Below, piece by piece: positions 23,855-41,315 of a stretch of 64,000 nt of DNA. The notes under the pieces are model-generated. The model saw nothing but the letters and a program-made list of their open reading frames with translations, was not told the origin of the DNA and did not search any database. Positions within the stretch are counted from its first letter, which is position 1; each line of letters starts with the position of its first letter. The position numbers and the translations under genes are program-made. Source of the stretch: Branchiostoma lanceolatum. Taxonomy: Eukaryota > Chordata > Leptocardii > Amphioxiformes > Branchiostomatidae. The stretch lies in NCBI RefSeq assembly GCF_035083965.1, contig NC_089726.1:8499501-8563500 (forward strand). Reading direction: 5' to 3'.

Positions 23855-26800
23855 TTAGATGTCAGGAGGAGTGCCCAGGCTGATCATGAGGTCCTGCAGG
23901 TCAGGGTCCTCTGCCCAGTGGACCTGGCTGCCAAAAATCAGGGCCTGGAAGATGTGCTGCAGGCTGGAGATGTTGGACATGGCCTGCTGCAGTTTACTTT
24001 CCAACCTGCAACAACAAGGTAAAAGGTATGTAATGCAGTCATGCTCAATTGAGGAAAAGCATGATGCTTTTTGCAGTGGCTAGAAGTAGTGCAATGTGGC
24101 TTAGGTATGGCTCACGTTTTTAGCCACGCACATTGGGTAACCTCTGCTCTTCTTGATGTGTGTGTTGTGGGTTCTTTGGCATGCAAAGGTTTGTCGCTTG
24201 AGCCAAATGCCTAAAATTCCCTCATTACATACTCAGGGCCACCAGATTTATGTCACCTTCCGAAACGATGAATGCAATCCCTTACAACATGTCCAAGTTG
24301 GACTTGACCCTCGGATCGAACTCAGGCCGAAGGATCCATGGAATTTGATCCACGTGGCCAAGCAGCAGGGTTACGTTACCACAGGAACAACAAAAACACA
24401 GCCAGAATTACCTTCGCCAAAGTTATGTTTTTGTCAACATTCGTGTGTCTGTCTGTCTGTCAACGCAATACCTCAAGAATGCCTGGACGAATAGTATAGA
24501 TATTTGTTATGTGGGTAGGTCTTTCTGAGACCTTGAAACACTGCCTTGAAATGATCAGATGTTGGGCCCCCTACAAGCAGCTTGTTATAGCACTGCAGCG
24601 GAACTTCCGGTTTTTATATTTCGTGTTCTGGATAAGCAATTGTCATGATTTTTGAGTGGTAGATAGCTCTTGGGAGGGAGAGTTAGTCCTGCAGGTTTGT
24701 GCCTCCTAGTCATTATTACTTCCTATCTGTTGAAGTTTGAGGTTGATGACCTACATTTTGACCTTGTCACTGCTGTCCTCCTGTGACCTTTGCTGCTGTT
24801 CCTCCTTTCTCTGCTGCAGCCTGGTCATCAGCTCCCTGTTCCTGACCTGTTGTTCTGAGGACAGGAGGGAACTGTCAAGCTTCTACATCTATACCATCTG
24901 TGAATAGTTTCATCAGGTGGTTAAGTCACTGAATGAAATGACTCTTTGACACACCCAATGTTTTATTTCAACCGACATTTCAGTGACTGTTTGTCCCCTT
25001 CCTCAGGGCAAGTCTGACTGGTTTGCTTTGCAAATACTGCATTAATTATCTCTGTATATATGTAAATACTTTATTCTGGGGGCCGCATCTGTAAGCAGCA
25101 ACACCTGCAGTGCAAGGCGAACCAATCAGTATTACCCTGAAGGTGACAGACGGTCACTAAAACGTTTTAGTATTGTTTGTCTTATATGTATTCGAGAGAC
25201 AACTCACATGTTTGAGCATGTTAACTGAGGGAACATTCAGCACAGAAACTTACCAAAACTCTGCTTTTTCACCTCATCCAGGTTTTCTTGCAGGTCTTGT
25301 ATATCCTATATTGGAGGGGCAAGCATTAGAGGAATAATTATTGATTTCTTAAAAATTCATCGATAAAACTTAAGTCTTAAAGAATTTCTAGTATTTCTAG
25401 CTCTTAAATCTTAGAAACCTTTTATAAATGGGAACATTTTCAAGGTATTTAGCAAATAACGCATTACAATAAACAATGTCTCTAGATCAATTTCAGATTC
25501 AAGGTTACAAACCTTGTGATATTTGCCAAGTTCAAACACAAGTTCATTCTGCTGCTTCACCATTTCACCAATTTTCCTGGAAAAAAAAAGAAAAATCATG
25601 ATGTCAAAGACATTGTATAGATAAATAAGATAGAAGGTATAACATGTTACTTGTACATTGTGAAGTCCATTATTTGTAGTTTCTTTCTTTTCTTCACATG
25701 CATAAGGGTGTCTTTTCTTAAACTCAAAGCTGACTGTAAAATCCATTTGAGTAACTACAATATCAGTTCATATAGATTCTCTGGAACAGTTATTTTGGGG
25801 CTCAAGTACAATGATAATGATGCAGTTCTGGGGTTGCTAATCCACCTAGTTTTTCTTACAAGCACCCATAGACGAAACTGATAAAATAAGACTTACTCTT
25901 TGTCCTTTTCTGAAGGCTCCTCCTCTGTACTTTCCGAATCAGGAGAGTCAAACAGGAGCTTGGATAGCACATCTCCACACTGCAACCTGCATGTGGAGAC
26001 AGAACCACAGAAATATAAACCTTAACACATGGGAACCTGCAAGCACAAGGCTAGTCTTGACTCTTGAGTATATATGATATGCTTGTCATCTACATGTAGT
26101 CACCAATAATACAATTAACTTAACATTTCCTTTTACGTACAATTGCCAGACATGATGGATATGAATTTGTCAACTGATAAAGCTATATGTGTCAAACTCA
26201 AAGGACAATGTTCAGTCACCTATAACATTAACCATTCATTTGACAGGTTTAAGCGCTACATTGTATACTGTTGTTCCAAGATATACTACATAACAAAAGT
26301 AGCAATGTACAAAACGACAGCATTGTCAAGAGTAGAGCTTACCTTTCCAACACCAGTTCCTGGACACTGAGTTTTGTAGACTGTTCCTGTAGTAGGGACT
26401 GTAGGTGTAGAATGCTGAAAACAGAATCAAATAAGAATTAAACTACATGTTCAAAATAAGGGCATTCTTCTTTCAGCCTAGAACACAAAAGAGTTAATCT
26501 GCAGATATTGATAATGATCCCAAACATATTACAAATACTAATCAAGCTAAGGCTTATTTCCGTCATTTTCACATGACATCATGTAATTCTGAAAGATTAT
26601 GCTAAACATTTTAAGAATATAGTTGATGTACCTGGCATTCACTTCCTCTTGAGTGTTGTTGTCAGGCTCTTGTTGTCCTGTGTTAGGATAATTAAGGAAA
26701 AAGTACAACGACAACAAAATGAATGTCTAAACATACAGATTTGTCATATTGAACTTTTGAGGCCAGCAGTGCGGCAGCTAATGGTTATACATATACATGT

Positions 26801-29800
26801 ACATGTATATCACTGAACGACCTGTCAGTCCTAAGACTCCTAACCAACACCTGTAAAACTAGTGGACAAATACATGCATGTGTCAGTTAGATTACAATCA
26901 GTACAATGTACAAACTGACTCCATTTCAAACCACACATGTACATGTGTAATGGAGAACTTACGTGCAAGCAGTGTTGCCTCCTGCTCAACATGTTGCCTC
27001 CTCACCCATTCCTTTGTCCTGAAACCAAGGTAGATGAAAAGGATTAATGACACCAGTTGTCAGCTGCTAAAATTTTGCTTGACACACTTTCAACCATGTA
27101 CATCAGTATAAGGGCTACCTGACAATTGTGTGTAGTCAGCTTGTCATTATTGTGTGTCAGAAGACTCAGAATATAATGGTTTCTATTGCACAAAAACTTC
27201 ATCAAAACATCTTGCAGCTTGTTGGCTGAATTGCACTTTTTTTACATATTCATTAATACACATGGAGTTAAGCGACTGTTGAATTATAATCAATAAGGCT
27301 GGGTACTTTAAAATACTCACAACATATAGACATATTGCACATAGAATGACGAAAATATTGCATGTCTAGCAGTGACTAAGCTTTGTGTGTTTAAGAGTTT
27401 GACAAAGTATGGGATGGGCGAGTCTCTGTAACGGCTGGTTCTGCATCTAGTCTGTAGTAGTTATGAATCCCTGTGGATTTTGCTTTAATCATTATTTATA
27501 TATTAGACTTAGAGTATATATTAGAACAGTAAGTCCATCTATATTGGGGCCTACTATCGCCCCCCCACTGCTGGCCAGGATGACTTTGCGGCACTAGAAA
27601 GATCAGTGCTGCAAATGCGGGAAAATAACAACAATGCCCACATCTGGCTAGCAGGGGACTTCAACTTGCCAGATGCGACCTGGAATCCCGAAGCAAATAC
27701 CATCGCTCCTAACCCATCCAGTCTCACGAGCAGTTACATCAGCCTTGCCAATGACTGCGGTCTGGAACAAATGGTCTGCGAACCAACTCACACTGTAGGG
27801 CAAACTTCGAACACCCTGGATCTGTTTCTCACCACAAATTCCACCTTAGTGGAGAGAGTCAAAATCTTGCCAGGTCTCAGCGATCATGACATCCCGCTGA
27901 TTGATGTTCAAGTAAAGCCCCAAACATCAAACACGAAAGATCGACTCATATACCTGTGGAGGAAAGCCAACATCGATGCACTCCAGCAGGATATGGTAAC
28001 ATACAGCCGTGAGTTCGCAGACCAAGCACAGCATAATACTGCCTCAGAAAACTGGGAGCTGTTTAAGGCAGCCGTTAGTGGTGCTGCCAATAAGCATGTT
28101 CCCAGGAAACGAGTGAGGCCACAATCTAGCAAACCATGGATAACACCCCAGATTCGCAAAGCCATTCGTAAGCGGTCTGAACTCTTTTCCAAGGCTAGGA
28201 GGTCAAACTCCAATGATGCCTGGGCAAAGTTCAAGAGGTGTAGGAAGGGAGTTAAGCAGAGAGTTAGGAAGGCCCATAGGGATTATGTTTCCAACTACCT
28301 TGAGTCCAACATCGAGGATAATCCCAAGGCCTTTTGGAGCTATGTCAAATCTCTCAGACAGGACTCTACTGGTGCATCGGCCATAAGACACCAGGGGGTG
28401 CTAACATCTGACCCCCAGGAAAAGGCTGATGCACTGGGAGCCCAGTTTGAGTCAGTGTTTACCAGGGAGGATAAATCTACCGTTCCTACCCTTGGCAAAT
28501 CCGTAGTTCCAACTATCCCCTCCCTTAACATCTCAGTGGAGGGGGTAGCCAAACAGCTCTCTAGTCTTAATCCCAGCAAGGCCACAGGACCAGACGGAAT
28601 ACCACCTCGCCTCCTGAAAACTGTTGCCGAACAAATTGCGCCAATCTTACAGACAATATTCTCCCAGTCAATATCCACGGGAGACGTTCCTGAGGATTGG
28701 AGAACAGCTAACATCGCTCCAATCTTCAAAAAGGGTGACAGAACAATGCCCGCTAACTATAGGCCGGTGTCTCTGACATCGGTCTGTGGTAAAGTGCTCG
28801 AACACATCGTGCACAGCCACATGATGAAACATCTAGACACTCATGGCGTTCTGTCCCCGGCGCAGCACGGTTTCAGGAAGGGTCTGTCCTGTGAGAGCCA
28901 GCTGGTACTCACCCTCCAAGACTTGGCCAAGAATCTTGACCATAACAAACAGGTCGATGTCGCGGTGCTTGACTTTAGCAAGGCATTTGACACCGTGCCC
29001 CACGAGCGGCTGCTGAGCAAGCTCGAGCACTACGGCATTTCTGACCTTCTTCAGTCTTGGCTTAGGGCCTTCCTAACGGAGAGAACCCAGAGGGTTGTCT
29101 TTGACGGCGGAACATCTAAAGCTGTCAGGGTCACCTCTGGAGTTCCGCAGGGTACAGTGTTAGGCCCTCTGCTCTTTCTACTATACATTAACGACCTCCC
29201 CAGCTCCGTAGATTCACATGTTCGATTATTTGCCGACGATTGCTTGATTTATCGAACCATCAGCACGCCTTCTGACGCACAAGGTTTACAGTCTGATCTT
29301 GATGCACTAACAGATTGGCAAAATCGTTGGCTTATGTCGTTCAATCCCTCTAAATGCCACATCCTCCATATCACCCGTAAAAAGCACCCCATTCTAACCC
29401 AGTACTCCCTCTGTGGAGAAGCCCTCACCGGTGTCAAGTCCCACCCCTATCTTGGAGTACAACTGTCCGACGATCTGCTGTGGGACACCCATATCAACTA
29501 CGCCACTAGCAAAGCCGGTAGGGTACTAGGGGTCATTCGGCGCAACTTGACCCATTGTCCATCAAGAGTCAAGGCCACTTGTTACAAAGCGCTGGTGCGG
29601 CCCCACTTGGAATATAGTGCCATCGTCTGGGACCCGTATACCACCAAAGGGATACAGGCGGTGGAGGCCGTCCAGCGCAGGGCCGCCCGAGTGACTCTGA
29701 ATGACCACCGGCGGACTAGCAGCGTGACACAAATGCTCAATGACCTGCAGTGGCCCCTTCTCTCTGAAAGGAGGAGGAACGCCCGCCTCACCTTTCTCTA

Positions 29801-30312
29801 TAAACTAGTCAATAACTACATTAATATAAACACAGACAATCTTCTGAAACCAGCTCAGGGGCGCACCCGGGGTAGCCACACTCTAAAATTCCAAACAATC
29901 AACGCTAAAACAGACTCATTTAAATATTCTTTTTTCCCTCGCACCATACCAGAGTGGAACGCCCTGCCTGGCGCGGTTGTTACGACTCCCACCGTTGAGT
30001 CTTTCCGCGCCAGGCTGGAGGCCTGCCCGCCTTAGCCCGGGACCTTCTCCCCCCCTACTTTGCCCCTGCGGGGTTATCTGGGGGCCCAATAAGTTGAAGT
30101 GAAGTTGAAAGTTCTCACCCCTTTAACTCCACCAACTCAGCAACATCCTCCTCTTCAAGTACTTGCTCCTCAGCTCCCAGTTTCCCGTGACTAGGCGTGA
30201 TCTCACTGTAGATAGACTTGTTTGAGATGGTACTAGTGGCAGACGTTGGCACAGGTTTACACAGACCTGGCTCAAACACTGTGCTTCTGGGTTGACTGGA
30301 CTCGACTTCCAT
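23855..30312 (-). CDS. CENPH: Centromere protein H
   Basis: Nine minus-strand exons with matching phases: 30119-30312, 26963-27018, 26632-26677, 26343-26414, 25897-25986, 25513-25576, 25254-25305, 24788-24854, 23855-24005, giving 263 residues (human CENP-H 247). The last exon encodes SLQHIFQALIFGSQVHWAED, the conserved CENP-H C-terminal signature. The preceding exons form one long coiled coil (KIGEMVKQQNELVFELGKYH, LQENLDEVKKQSFEQQ, RELMTRLQQRKEEQQQ). CENP-H is a CCAN subunit that pairs with CENP-K and links centromeric chromatin to the outer kinetochore. The donor for exon 8 was chosen at 24788 because it alone keeps the frame into the last exon. Intron 1 contains a CR1/L2-like insertion whose 3' end is about 8 bp from the exon 1 donor; other introns hold a SINE and a foldback. 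Confidence 0.92.
24140..24400 (-). mobile_element. SINE copy (family A) in CENPH last intron
   Basis: Read on the minus strand it has GAGTTCGATCCGAGGG (B-box like), GTTGTAAGGGATTGCATTC, TTTCGGAAGGTGACATAAA and AAAGAACCCAC, the same order as at 7925-8175. The pair shows the family has both orientations in introns. Confidence 0.75.
24961..25185. repeat. Inverted repeat with degenerate hammerhead-like cores in CENPH intron
   Basis: Minus strand near 24975-25012 reads CCCTGAGGAAGG, GGACAAACAGTCACTGAAA; plus strand near 25133-25160 reads CCCTGAAGGTGACAGACGG then TCACTAAAACG. Both look like CUGANGA / stem / GAAA remnants facing each other, as in the Penelope-like element at 11314. Confidence 0.5.
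27525..30110 (+). mobile_element. CR1/L2-like non-LTR retrotransposon, 5'-truncated, intact RT frame
   Basis: An uninterrupted frame runs from about 27525 to the TAG at 30035 (first ATG 27606). It starts inside an endonuclease (IYIGAYYRPPTAGQDDF, WLAGDFNLPDATWN, GLSDHD) and continues into a full reverse transcriptase (NYRPVSLTSV, HGFRKGLSCESQL, FSKAFDTVPH, GVPQGTVLGPLLFLLYIND, catalytic FADD at 29229-29240) and the tail KALVRPHLEYSA.VWDP...RTIPEWNALP. The 5' part of the endonuclease is missing, as in typical truncated insertions. The 3' end is GTTGAAGTGAAGTTGAA at about 30093-30109. Inserted antisense to CENPH. The undamaged ORF suggests a recent event. No clear target duplication was found. 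Confidence 0.9.
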
Positions 30313-31806
30313 CCTAATCTATCTGAAGTTGAACAAAAAAACATCAGACATCCTTGCATATCTTTGACATTATACCATAAGTGTAGTTAGTACATGTAGT
30401 TTAATACCACGGCTATTGCTATGTAAACATTATTTAGTGGGCAATTTAGACTAAAGGATCGAGGAAGCCACAAGTACAATTATACTCAATACCTACACTG
30501 GGTATATAGATAAGATACATTTATACATTTTTTGGTAGCCTGAGTGCCATCCCACCCGGCCCAGCTGCTCAGGCTACATTTTTGTTAGCCCCGGCGACTG
30601 TTGGAGGGCTTCTTTTGCTTACAGTCTTATACATTAGCCCTAGAGTAAAGATGCCCTCCAACAGTTGCCGCGGCTACCTAATTTTTTTGTCTGCCTTTAC
30701 AGCCAAACGCCCCCCTCCCCCATAATAATTCGGGTGATAATAGAATTTTTGAGGGTAAGTGACGAAGCAAGCTTTAGGATTGCTTTTGTTTTCATAATGT
30801 GCTTAACACTCTGCATACCCGTAATGTCCGTTAAGGCCCTTACAGGATAGCTAAGCAGGAGAACGGTTTCGCAACGTATAAAGTGAACATAATTTTTTCA
30901 GTGACGTCAGAAATTATCTGACCAGCCTCCTCCGAAAACCTTTGGCTGAATAGTTGGCTACCATAGGCAGTTTGGCGCCTCTTACTTACTTTGAAGTAGC
31001 AGAAGTCTCTGAAGTTCTATAATCCTTTGTCTATCAGCCTAAAGAACGTAGTAATGGCCTAAGTTTGCTATTTGGACAAACACTATCGTCCGTTGTTACT
31101 TTTTGGCCGCCATTTTGTATTTAAATTCGCCGCGCGGAGGTGTCCCGCGTGCTGCATTCTGGGAAAAGACAGCAGAAAAGCGCTACTGTTTGACACTGGA
31201 CGCATTCACAGAATTAGGTAATTTTAGGTAATATCAGGTAGTCAGAAATAAACAATAGATACAAAATAAAATGTATGGTTGAAAATTGCGTCATTTTACC
31301 TTTACACACAATGGTAGTACATGTATACTGATATGACAAGGAGCAATTTCGTACCGATGCGGTAGCGAGCTATTCTTAGTTTCTCAGTTTCGAAAGTTGG
31401 ACTCCAATGGAAATTCTCAGTCCAAGTTAGGCTAGAAAAGTTGGACTACTTGGGCATATGCTCACTCTAAAAGCTACAGAGCTTTAGATCGGGAAAGAAC
31501 AAGTCCAAAGAGAATGCCAGCATTGAGTATCCTGGCAGTTTGAGACTGACGTTGCGGAGGAAAGAGTACTCTGGTCGAAGCACACCTGGCCTTGCCAAGG
31601 GGGTTCCCCGCCTGGAAATACCCGTTTCCTCCTCAGTTGTCTCCGTGGGCCAAGGCGAAGGGCGCGCTAAGTTGACATTTCCCCCGACTGACTGACGTGT
31701 CGCTGAACGGGTTTTCAGGTCTGCATCCAGAGGTGCTAATTTGCAGTCACAGCTACTAGGGCGACCGTTAGCTGCTGATTCAGAGCCGGTCAGACAGACG
31801 CAAAGT
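30313..31806. other. Region between CENPH and SAMD9-like genes
   Basis: Divergent promoter space without a recognised gene. It holds the MITE copy at 30535-30681 and a GC-rich patch (TTCGCCGCGCGG) near 31123 that may mark the CENPH promoter. Confidence 0.5.
30535..30681. mobile_element. Palindromic MITE, copy 2 of the TAGCCTGRGT family
   Basis: GGTAGCCTGAGTGCCATCCC at the left; an inner hairpin is formed by GCCCCGGCGACTGTTGGAGG and its partner CCTCCAACAGTTGCCGCGGC. Confidence 0.65.
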
Positions 31807-31808
31807 TT

Positions 31809-31826
31809 GCTTTCACTTTCACTCTC
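31809..31826 (-). promoter_or_regulatory. ISRE / IRF-element-like site upstream of the SAMD9-like gene
   Basis: The minus strand reads GAGAGTGAAAGTGAAAGC, i.e. GAAAGTGAAAG, the tandem GAAA-NN pattern bound by IRF-family factors. It lies about 140 bp before the first donor of the SAMD9-like transcript and about 30 bp before an AAGATGGCGG (YY1-like) motif at 31853-31862. Confidence 0.5.
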
Positions 31827-31852
31827 TCCAAGCCTGGGGACGGTTGACTTGA

Positions 31853-31949
31853 AAGATGGCGGACACGGAAACGTTGAGTCGAAAACATTTGGTGTTGGTC
31901 TTTGCTCGATGACAGCTTGAGATCATCCTGTATAAGACGCAGACCGCAG
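31853..31949 (+). other. Presumed non-coding first exon of the SAMD9-like gene
   Basis: Ends at the donor CGCAG/GTAACT (31949/31950). The AAGATGGCGG motif at its left edge is typical of transcription start regions. The ATG at 31856 opens only an 18-codon frame ending in TGA at 31910-31912. A second leader exon is 32311-32379 (acceptor AATTCCAG, donor CAG/GTATGT). Start of transcription is inferred. Confidence 0.4.
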
Positions 31950-32527
31950 GTAACTTCGTTGCATCATTTGGAATTCAAGAGTTATTTTACAAAATAAGGA
32001 TATTAAACAAACTTTTTACATAACACCTATTCATTTTTGTCTTTTGAAATGAACAAAAAGAACAAGATTAACTTGAATACACAGCAGTCTGAAATACTCT
32101 GTCATCATCTCAAAGTCACCAGGGTCCAACTTAGAGATAACAATGAAGTCTTCAAAATATTTAAAGATCTGAATTCCGATGAGGATCAATTAAGCCTTAA
32201 GGTTGTTTATTAAAAGGTGTTTTCAGTCAATGGTTTTAGTAAAAAAAATGCTATATCCCATATATAGAATTGATAATGGTATCTATTGTATCCCATAATG
32301 TGAATTCCAGGTGCTGTGATTTGGAAATTCTACAAGCTGTTCTGACACCACTACACCCAACATGATTGATAACACTCAGGTATGTCTTCATACCATAAAA
32401 TTGACAGTATGTATGTTATTCGTCACAGACATAGGTTACAGTAGTACAACATTAACTTAAAGCTGGTAGAAAGAACATTTGGCTTAAGCCTTACATTCAT
32501 GGTTGGATAAATAACTCATCTCTACTT

Positions 32528-32793
32528 AGCCTCCTCCGCAGACTTCCTATAATGGCGGCGTATATATTTGTGTGTGTGTGTGGGGGGGGGGGGGGGGGGG
32601 GGGGGGGGGCAATGGGACTTTCGCTGCCAAGGGAGCCATGTAGCTGAGGGACGACCAATATAAAGGCGGTTGTCCCTCGGCTACATAACTCCCTTGGTAG
32701 CGAATGTCCCTCGCCGGCATTAGAGATTAGAACCTTGCCCCCCTCACCCACAAATATATATGCCACCGTTATAGGAAGTCTGCGAAGGAGGCT
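32528..32793. mobile_element. MITE with poly-G run in SAMD9-like leader intron
   Basis: Terminal inverted repeats AGCCTCCTCCGCAGACTTCC and its complement at 32774-32793, followed inward by TATAATGGCGGCGTATATAT / complement. The centre holds a second hairpin (TGTAGCTGAGGGACGACC / GGTTGTCCCTCGGCTACA) and, on one side, 28 consecutive G at 32582-32609. Confidence 0.8.
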
Positions 32794-32892
32794 GCCACAG
32801 AGGCATCTCAGTGATTTCTTTGTTTGCCACACATAATCTGTTAAACATATCATTTAAGTTCCTTTTCATGCTGCTTTTTTGGTACAGATCTA

Positions 32893-38659
<5,767 letters not shown>

Positions 38660-38774
38660 CACAGCGGAATGTTGTGACTATAAATGCCTGCAGGTTGTTG
38701 AACGCAAGTTGTGTTTGGAAGGGATGAAGAGGTTCGACCCCAGCCTTTTCCTTGCTGCTTTACCCAGTAACCAA

Positions 38775-38945
38775 TTAGCCTGGGTACCATTCTCCGTACA
38801 TATTAGTTACCGTTGATCTTGGTAGCCTGGGTACCATTAGCAGTAGTTTCTGCTCTTTCTTTTCACTTGCTGTAATTGATAAGCTGCTGTAAGCAAGTAA
38901 AAAGGGATAGCCAGCGGTAACTACAGAGGTTGGTACTCAGGTTAG
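38775..38945. mobile_element. Palindromic MITE, copy 3 of the TAGCCTGRGT family
   Basis: TTAGCCTGGGTACCATTCTCC at the left (a second TAGCCTGGGTACC follows at 38823), CTTTTCACTTGCTG / CAAGTAAAAAG arms, and right end TTGGTACTCAGGTTA. Similar to the copy at 49279. Confidence 0.6.
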
Positions 38946-39800
38946 TAAGTAGAAACAAATTGCCAGTACACAAAATCATTGCCAAATGTCTACTTCAGCT
39001 GGAAGCATGTTAAACAAACATCATTCCCAAACTTATTTCTTCTGTCTGCTACAACACATCCTGTATATATCTGCTCCTTTCTGCTTTGATGTTTTTACAT
39101 CCCTTTTAATTATCTTTTTTGCAAATTTCCTGGAACCCAGATTTCTGAACAATCTGACAGCCACCATTGCATTATCTTCATGCCCCCTTTTTTGGGAGAA
39201 TCTTGAATATTACCAAATTCCATCCAGAAAGGGATCACATAGCCTGATGTTAGAGAGTCACAAAATTGGATGACCTACTCCTGCTTGGATGTTTCTAATT
39301 TTATACATCTTACCATAATTATCCAGCATTAAGTTTTCAAGAAAATAATCTATTTTATTATATTCAGAAGCTACTTGGTTTCTGTTACTTGGTGTGCCTC
39401 TTCATATTCTGTCAGATTTTCTATATTCTTTGACAAGGTGGAAAATGTTAATGCTAAATTTTGTAATGATAATGTACATAGATGTTTAGAAGGAAATCAT
39501 GACTGGCGGTGTATTGATGTGCAGAATCCTTTGTAAGCATGTGCTTTCAGATCATGTCTACCACTTCTCAATTAGTAATGTTACACTACCGTGGCGATTA
39601 TTTACTGCTTTGTTGGTAAAAGTGACAATCACATTATGTGTATTGAGACCAGATTTTTTAAACTGTCAGTGGTTAAGTACTTTGAAAGGTAGTTTCTTTA
39701 ACTGTATGATGTTTTACACACTGTTTAATTTGTAGTCTGACTTCCATTGTATTACCATATACTGTACATGTACACATGTATTTTATTGGTGTTGGGGGTT

Positions 39801-40073
39801 GTAACAGTGGGGTTCAAGCGCCTGCAACTGACCAGTCTAACTGGTCTAGACGTCCTAGGATGAAGGGAACTACAAGTGCCCTTCCCTTCCCAGCAGATCG
39901 CTCTTGTCACATACGGATCACTGGTTCCCATGCCGACCCTGTGAGCCTGGCAAAATGTGCCGCACATGGATATCGAACTCGGAAATTCGAGGACAAATCC
40001 TGAAAAGAAAAGGGGTAGTCGTGTAACAGTGGGGTTCAAGCGCCTCCAACTGACCAGTCTAGCTGGTCTAGAC
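39801..40073 (+). repeat. 51-bp direct duplication flanking a ~170-bp insert
   Basis: GTAACAGTGGGGTTCAAGCG and the following ACTGACCAGTCTA..TGGTCTAGAC occur at 39801-39851 and 40023-40073 with two mismatches. The insert is non-coding; it could be a target or terminal duplication. Confidence 0.7.
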
Positions 40074-40078
40074 CTTTT

Positions 40079-40142
40079 AGCCTAGTGGTTAAGGCGTGTG
40101 GCCTGTGGACTGGCAGGCCCAGGTTTGATCCCCGGGAGCCAG
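40079..40142 (+). repeat. tRNA-like SINE head or tRNA pseudogene
   Basis: TAGCCTAGTGGTTAAGGCG fits a polymerase III A box and GGTTTGATCCC a B box. A hairpin GCCTG/CAGGC sits between. The would-be anticodon loop lacks the conserved U33 and the acceptor arms do not pair, so it is not a functional tRNA. Confidence 0.55.
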
Positions 40143-40658
40143 AAGACTGTTTTTACTCACCTCTAGTGTTTCATGATGATACAATTTTTAATACACTAGT
40201 ATATACATGTAGGGCACCATTCCTGTAACCTAAGGTTGTCAATTGTCATGTATCTGACCTTGAAGTTCCCTGATGTGACCAAAGCCTAGGGTTATGTTAT
40301 ATGTGCTATTTTTCTTGTCATTATTGTTGTGGTAGCAGCAAATGACATGTGTTTTAAGTTTTATTATTCTAACGTTATATGATAACGTTACTACAATTCA
40401 TGTGGAAATTGTTTATGAAATCTGTGTTTTCTTCTGCATTAAAAATGTTGGAATTTGTATTGTAAAGTGTGATTGTGGTATTTATTGTGTGACAACCTCA
40501 GAAATTTCATTGAGTACAACAAAAGTGTGTACAGGAGAAGATTCTACTATGGTTAGTGTGGAAAAGGGGATTGAAACTGTGAATACAAACAAGGGGGTTG
40601 ATACAAACGACTAACGAGCCAGCCTTGTGGACCTTTATGTATAAATGATGCATTGTTT

Positions 40659-40790
40659 TAGCCTGGGTGCCACCCTATTTCTACCGGGGGCTCCTACACT
40701 CGCTACGCTTGAAAAATAGCCTGGGTGCCATCCTATTTCTAAAATTATTTTAGGGTAGCGAGTGTGGGACTGCCCTCGGTAGAAATAGGC
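40659..40790. mobile_element. Palindromic MITE, copy 4 of the TAGCCTGRGT family
   Basis: TTAGCCTGGGTGCCACCCTA start, then a second TAGCCTGGGTGCCATCC inside at 40718; CACTCGCTACG / GTAGCGAGTG arms; ends GTAGAAATAGGCT. Confidence 0.6.
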
Positions 40791-41315
40791 TTGCACTGTT
40801 TTGCCCTCTAACACCAAAACAGTACTTGGACACACTTTTCTACAGTGAATAAATATGTTGTCACCTCCTGGGCTAATTTTATATCGTGGAGAAAGCGTGC
40901 TGCTCAACGATCTCAGGTCGCAGTGTGTTTACATGTCCGTGGTCACGTATAGGGTCATTTCTTTGGGTTATACCACATCTAGATAGGTGATATCGCCACA
41001 ATTCTGTTGGTTCGGGTTTCATACATTTCAATGTATGTGCGGGTATATGTAAACTGTATCATGCTGCAATATGCGTTATGGCCATTCATTCCTCTTAATG
41101 GCTACGATTACTATCAAGTTAGTCGATTTAGCAGCCCTCTGCACCCCCGCATGAACCCACGAATGGAATAACCCTGACCCAGATGCGCAGCTGACCCGGA
41201 ACCAAGGACTCTCTTCCGCATATCCTTGAACCACCGAACCTTGGTGGTACACAGTACAGTACAGTACAGTCAAGAGACGTTCTAGTCGCAAGGACAAAAC
41301 GTCACTGCCTAAACC

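Larger units (their letters stand above)
38660..41315. other. SAMD9-like 3' flank and intergenic
   Basis: No gene recognised. Contains MITE copies 3 and 4, a 51-bp direct duplication (39801-39851 and 40023-40073) and a tRNA-like SINE head at 40079-40142. The last ~300 bp should contain the promoter of the methyltransferase gene. Confidence 0.5.

Noticed and set aside
32362-32379. Use of the ATG at 32362 as the start of the SAMD9-like protein
   Set aside because: After splicing to 32888 this frame meets TAA at once, so it can only be an upstream ORF.
40079-40142. tRNA gene
   Set aside because: A and B boxes are present but the anticodon loop lacks U33 and acceptor stems do not pair; better seen as a SINE head or pseudogene.
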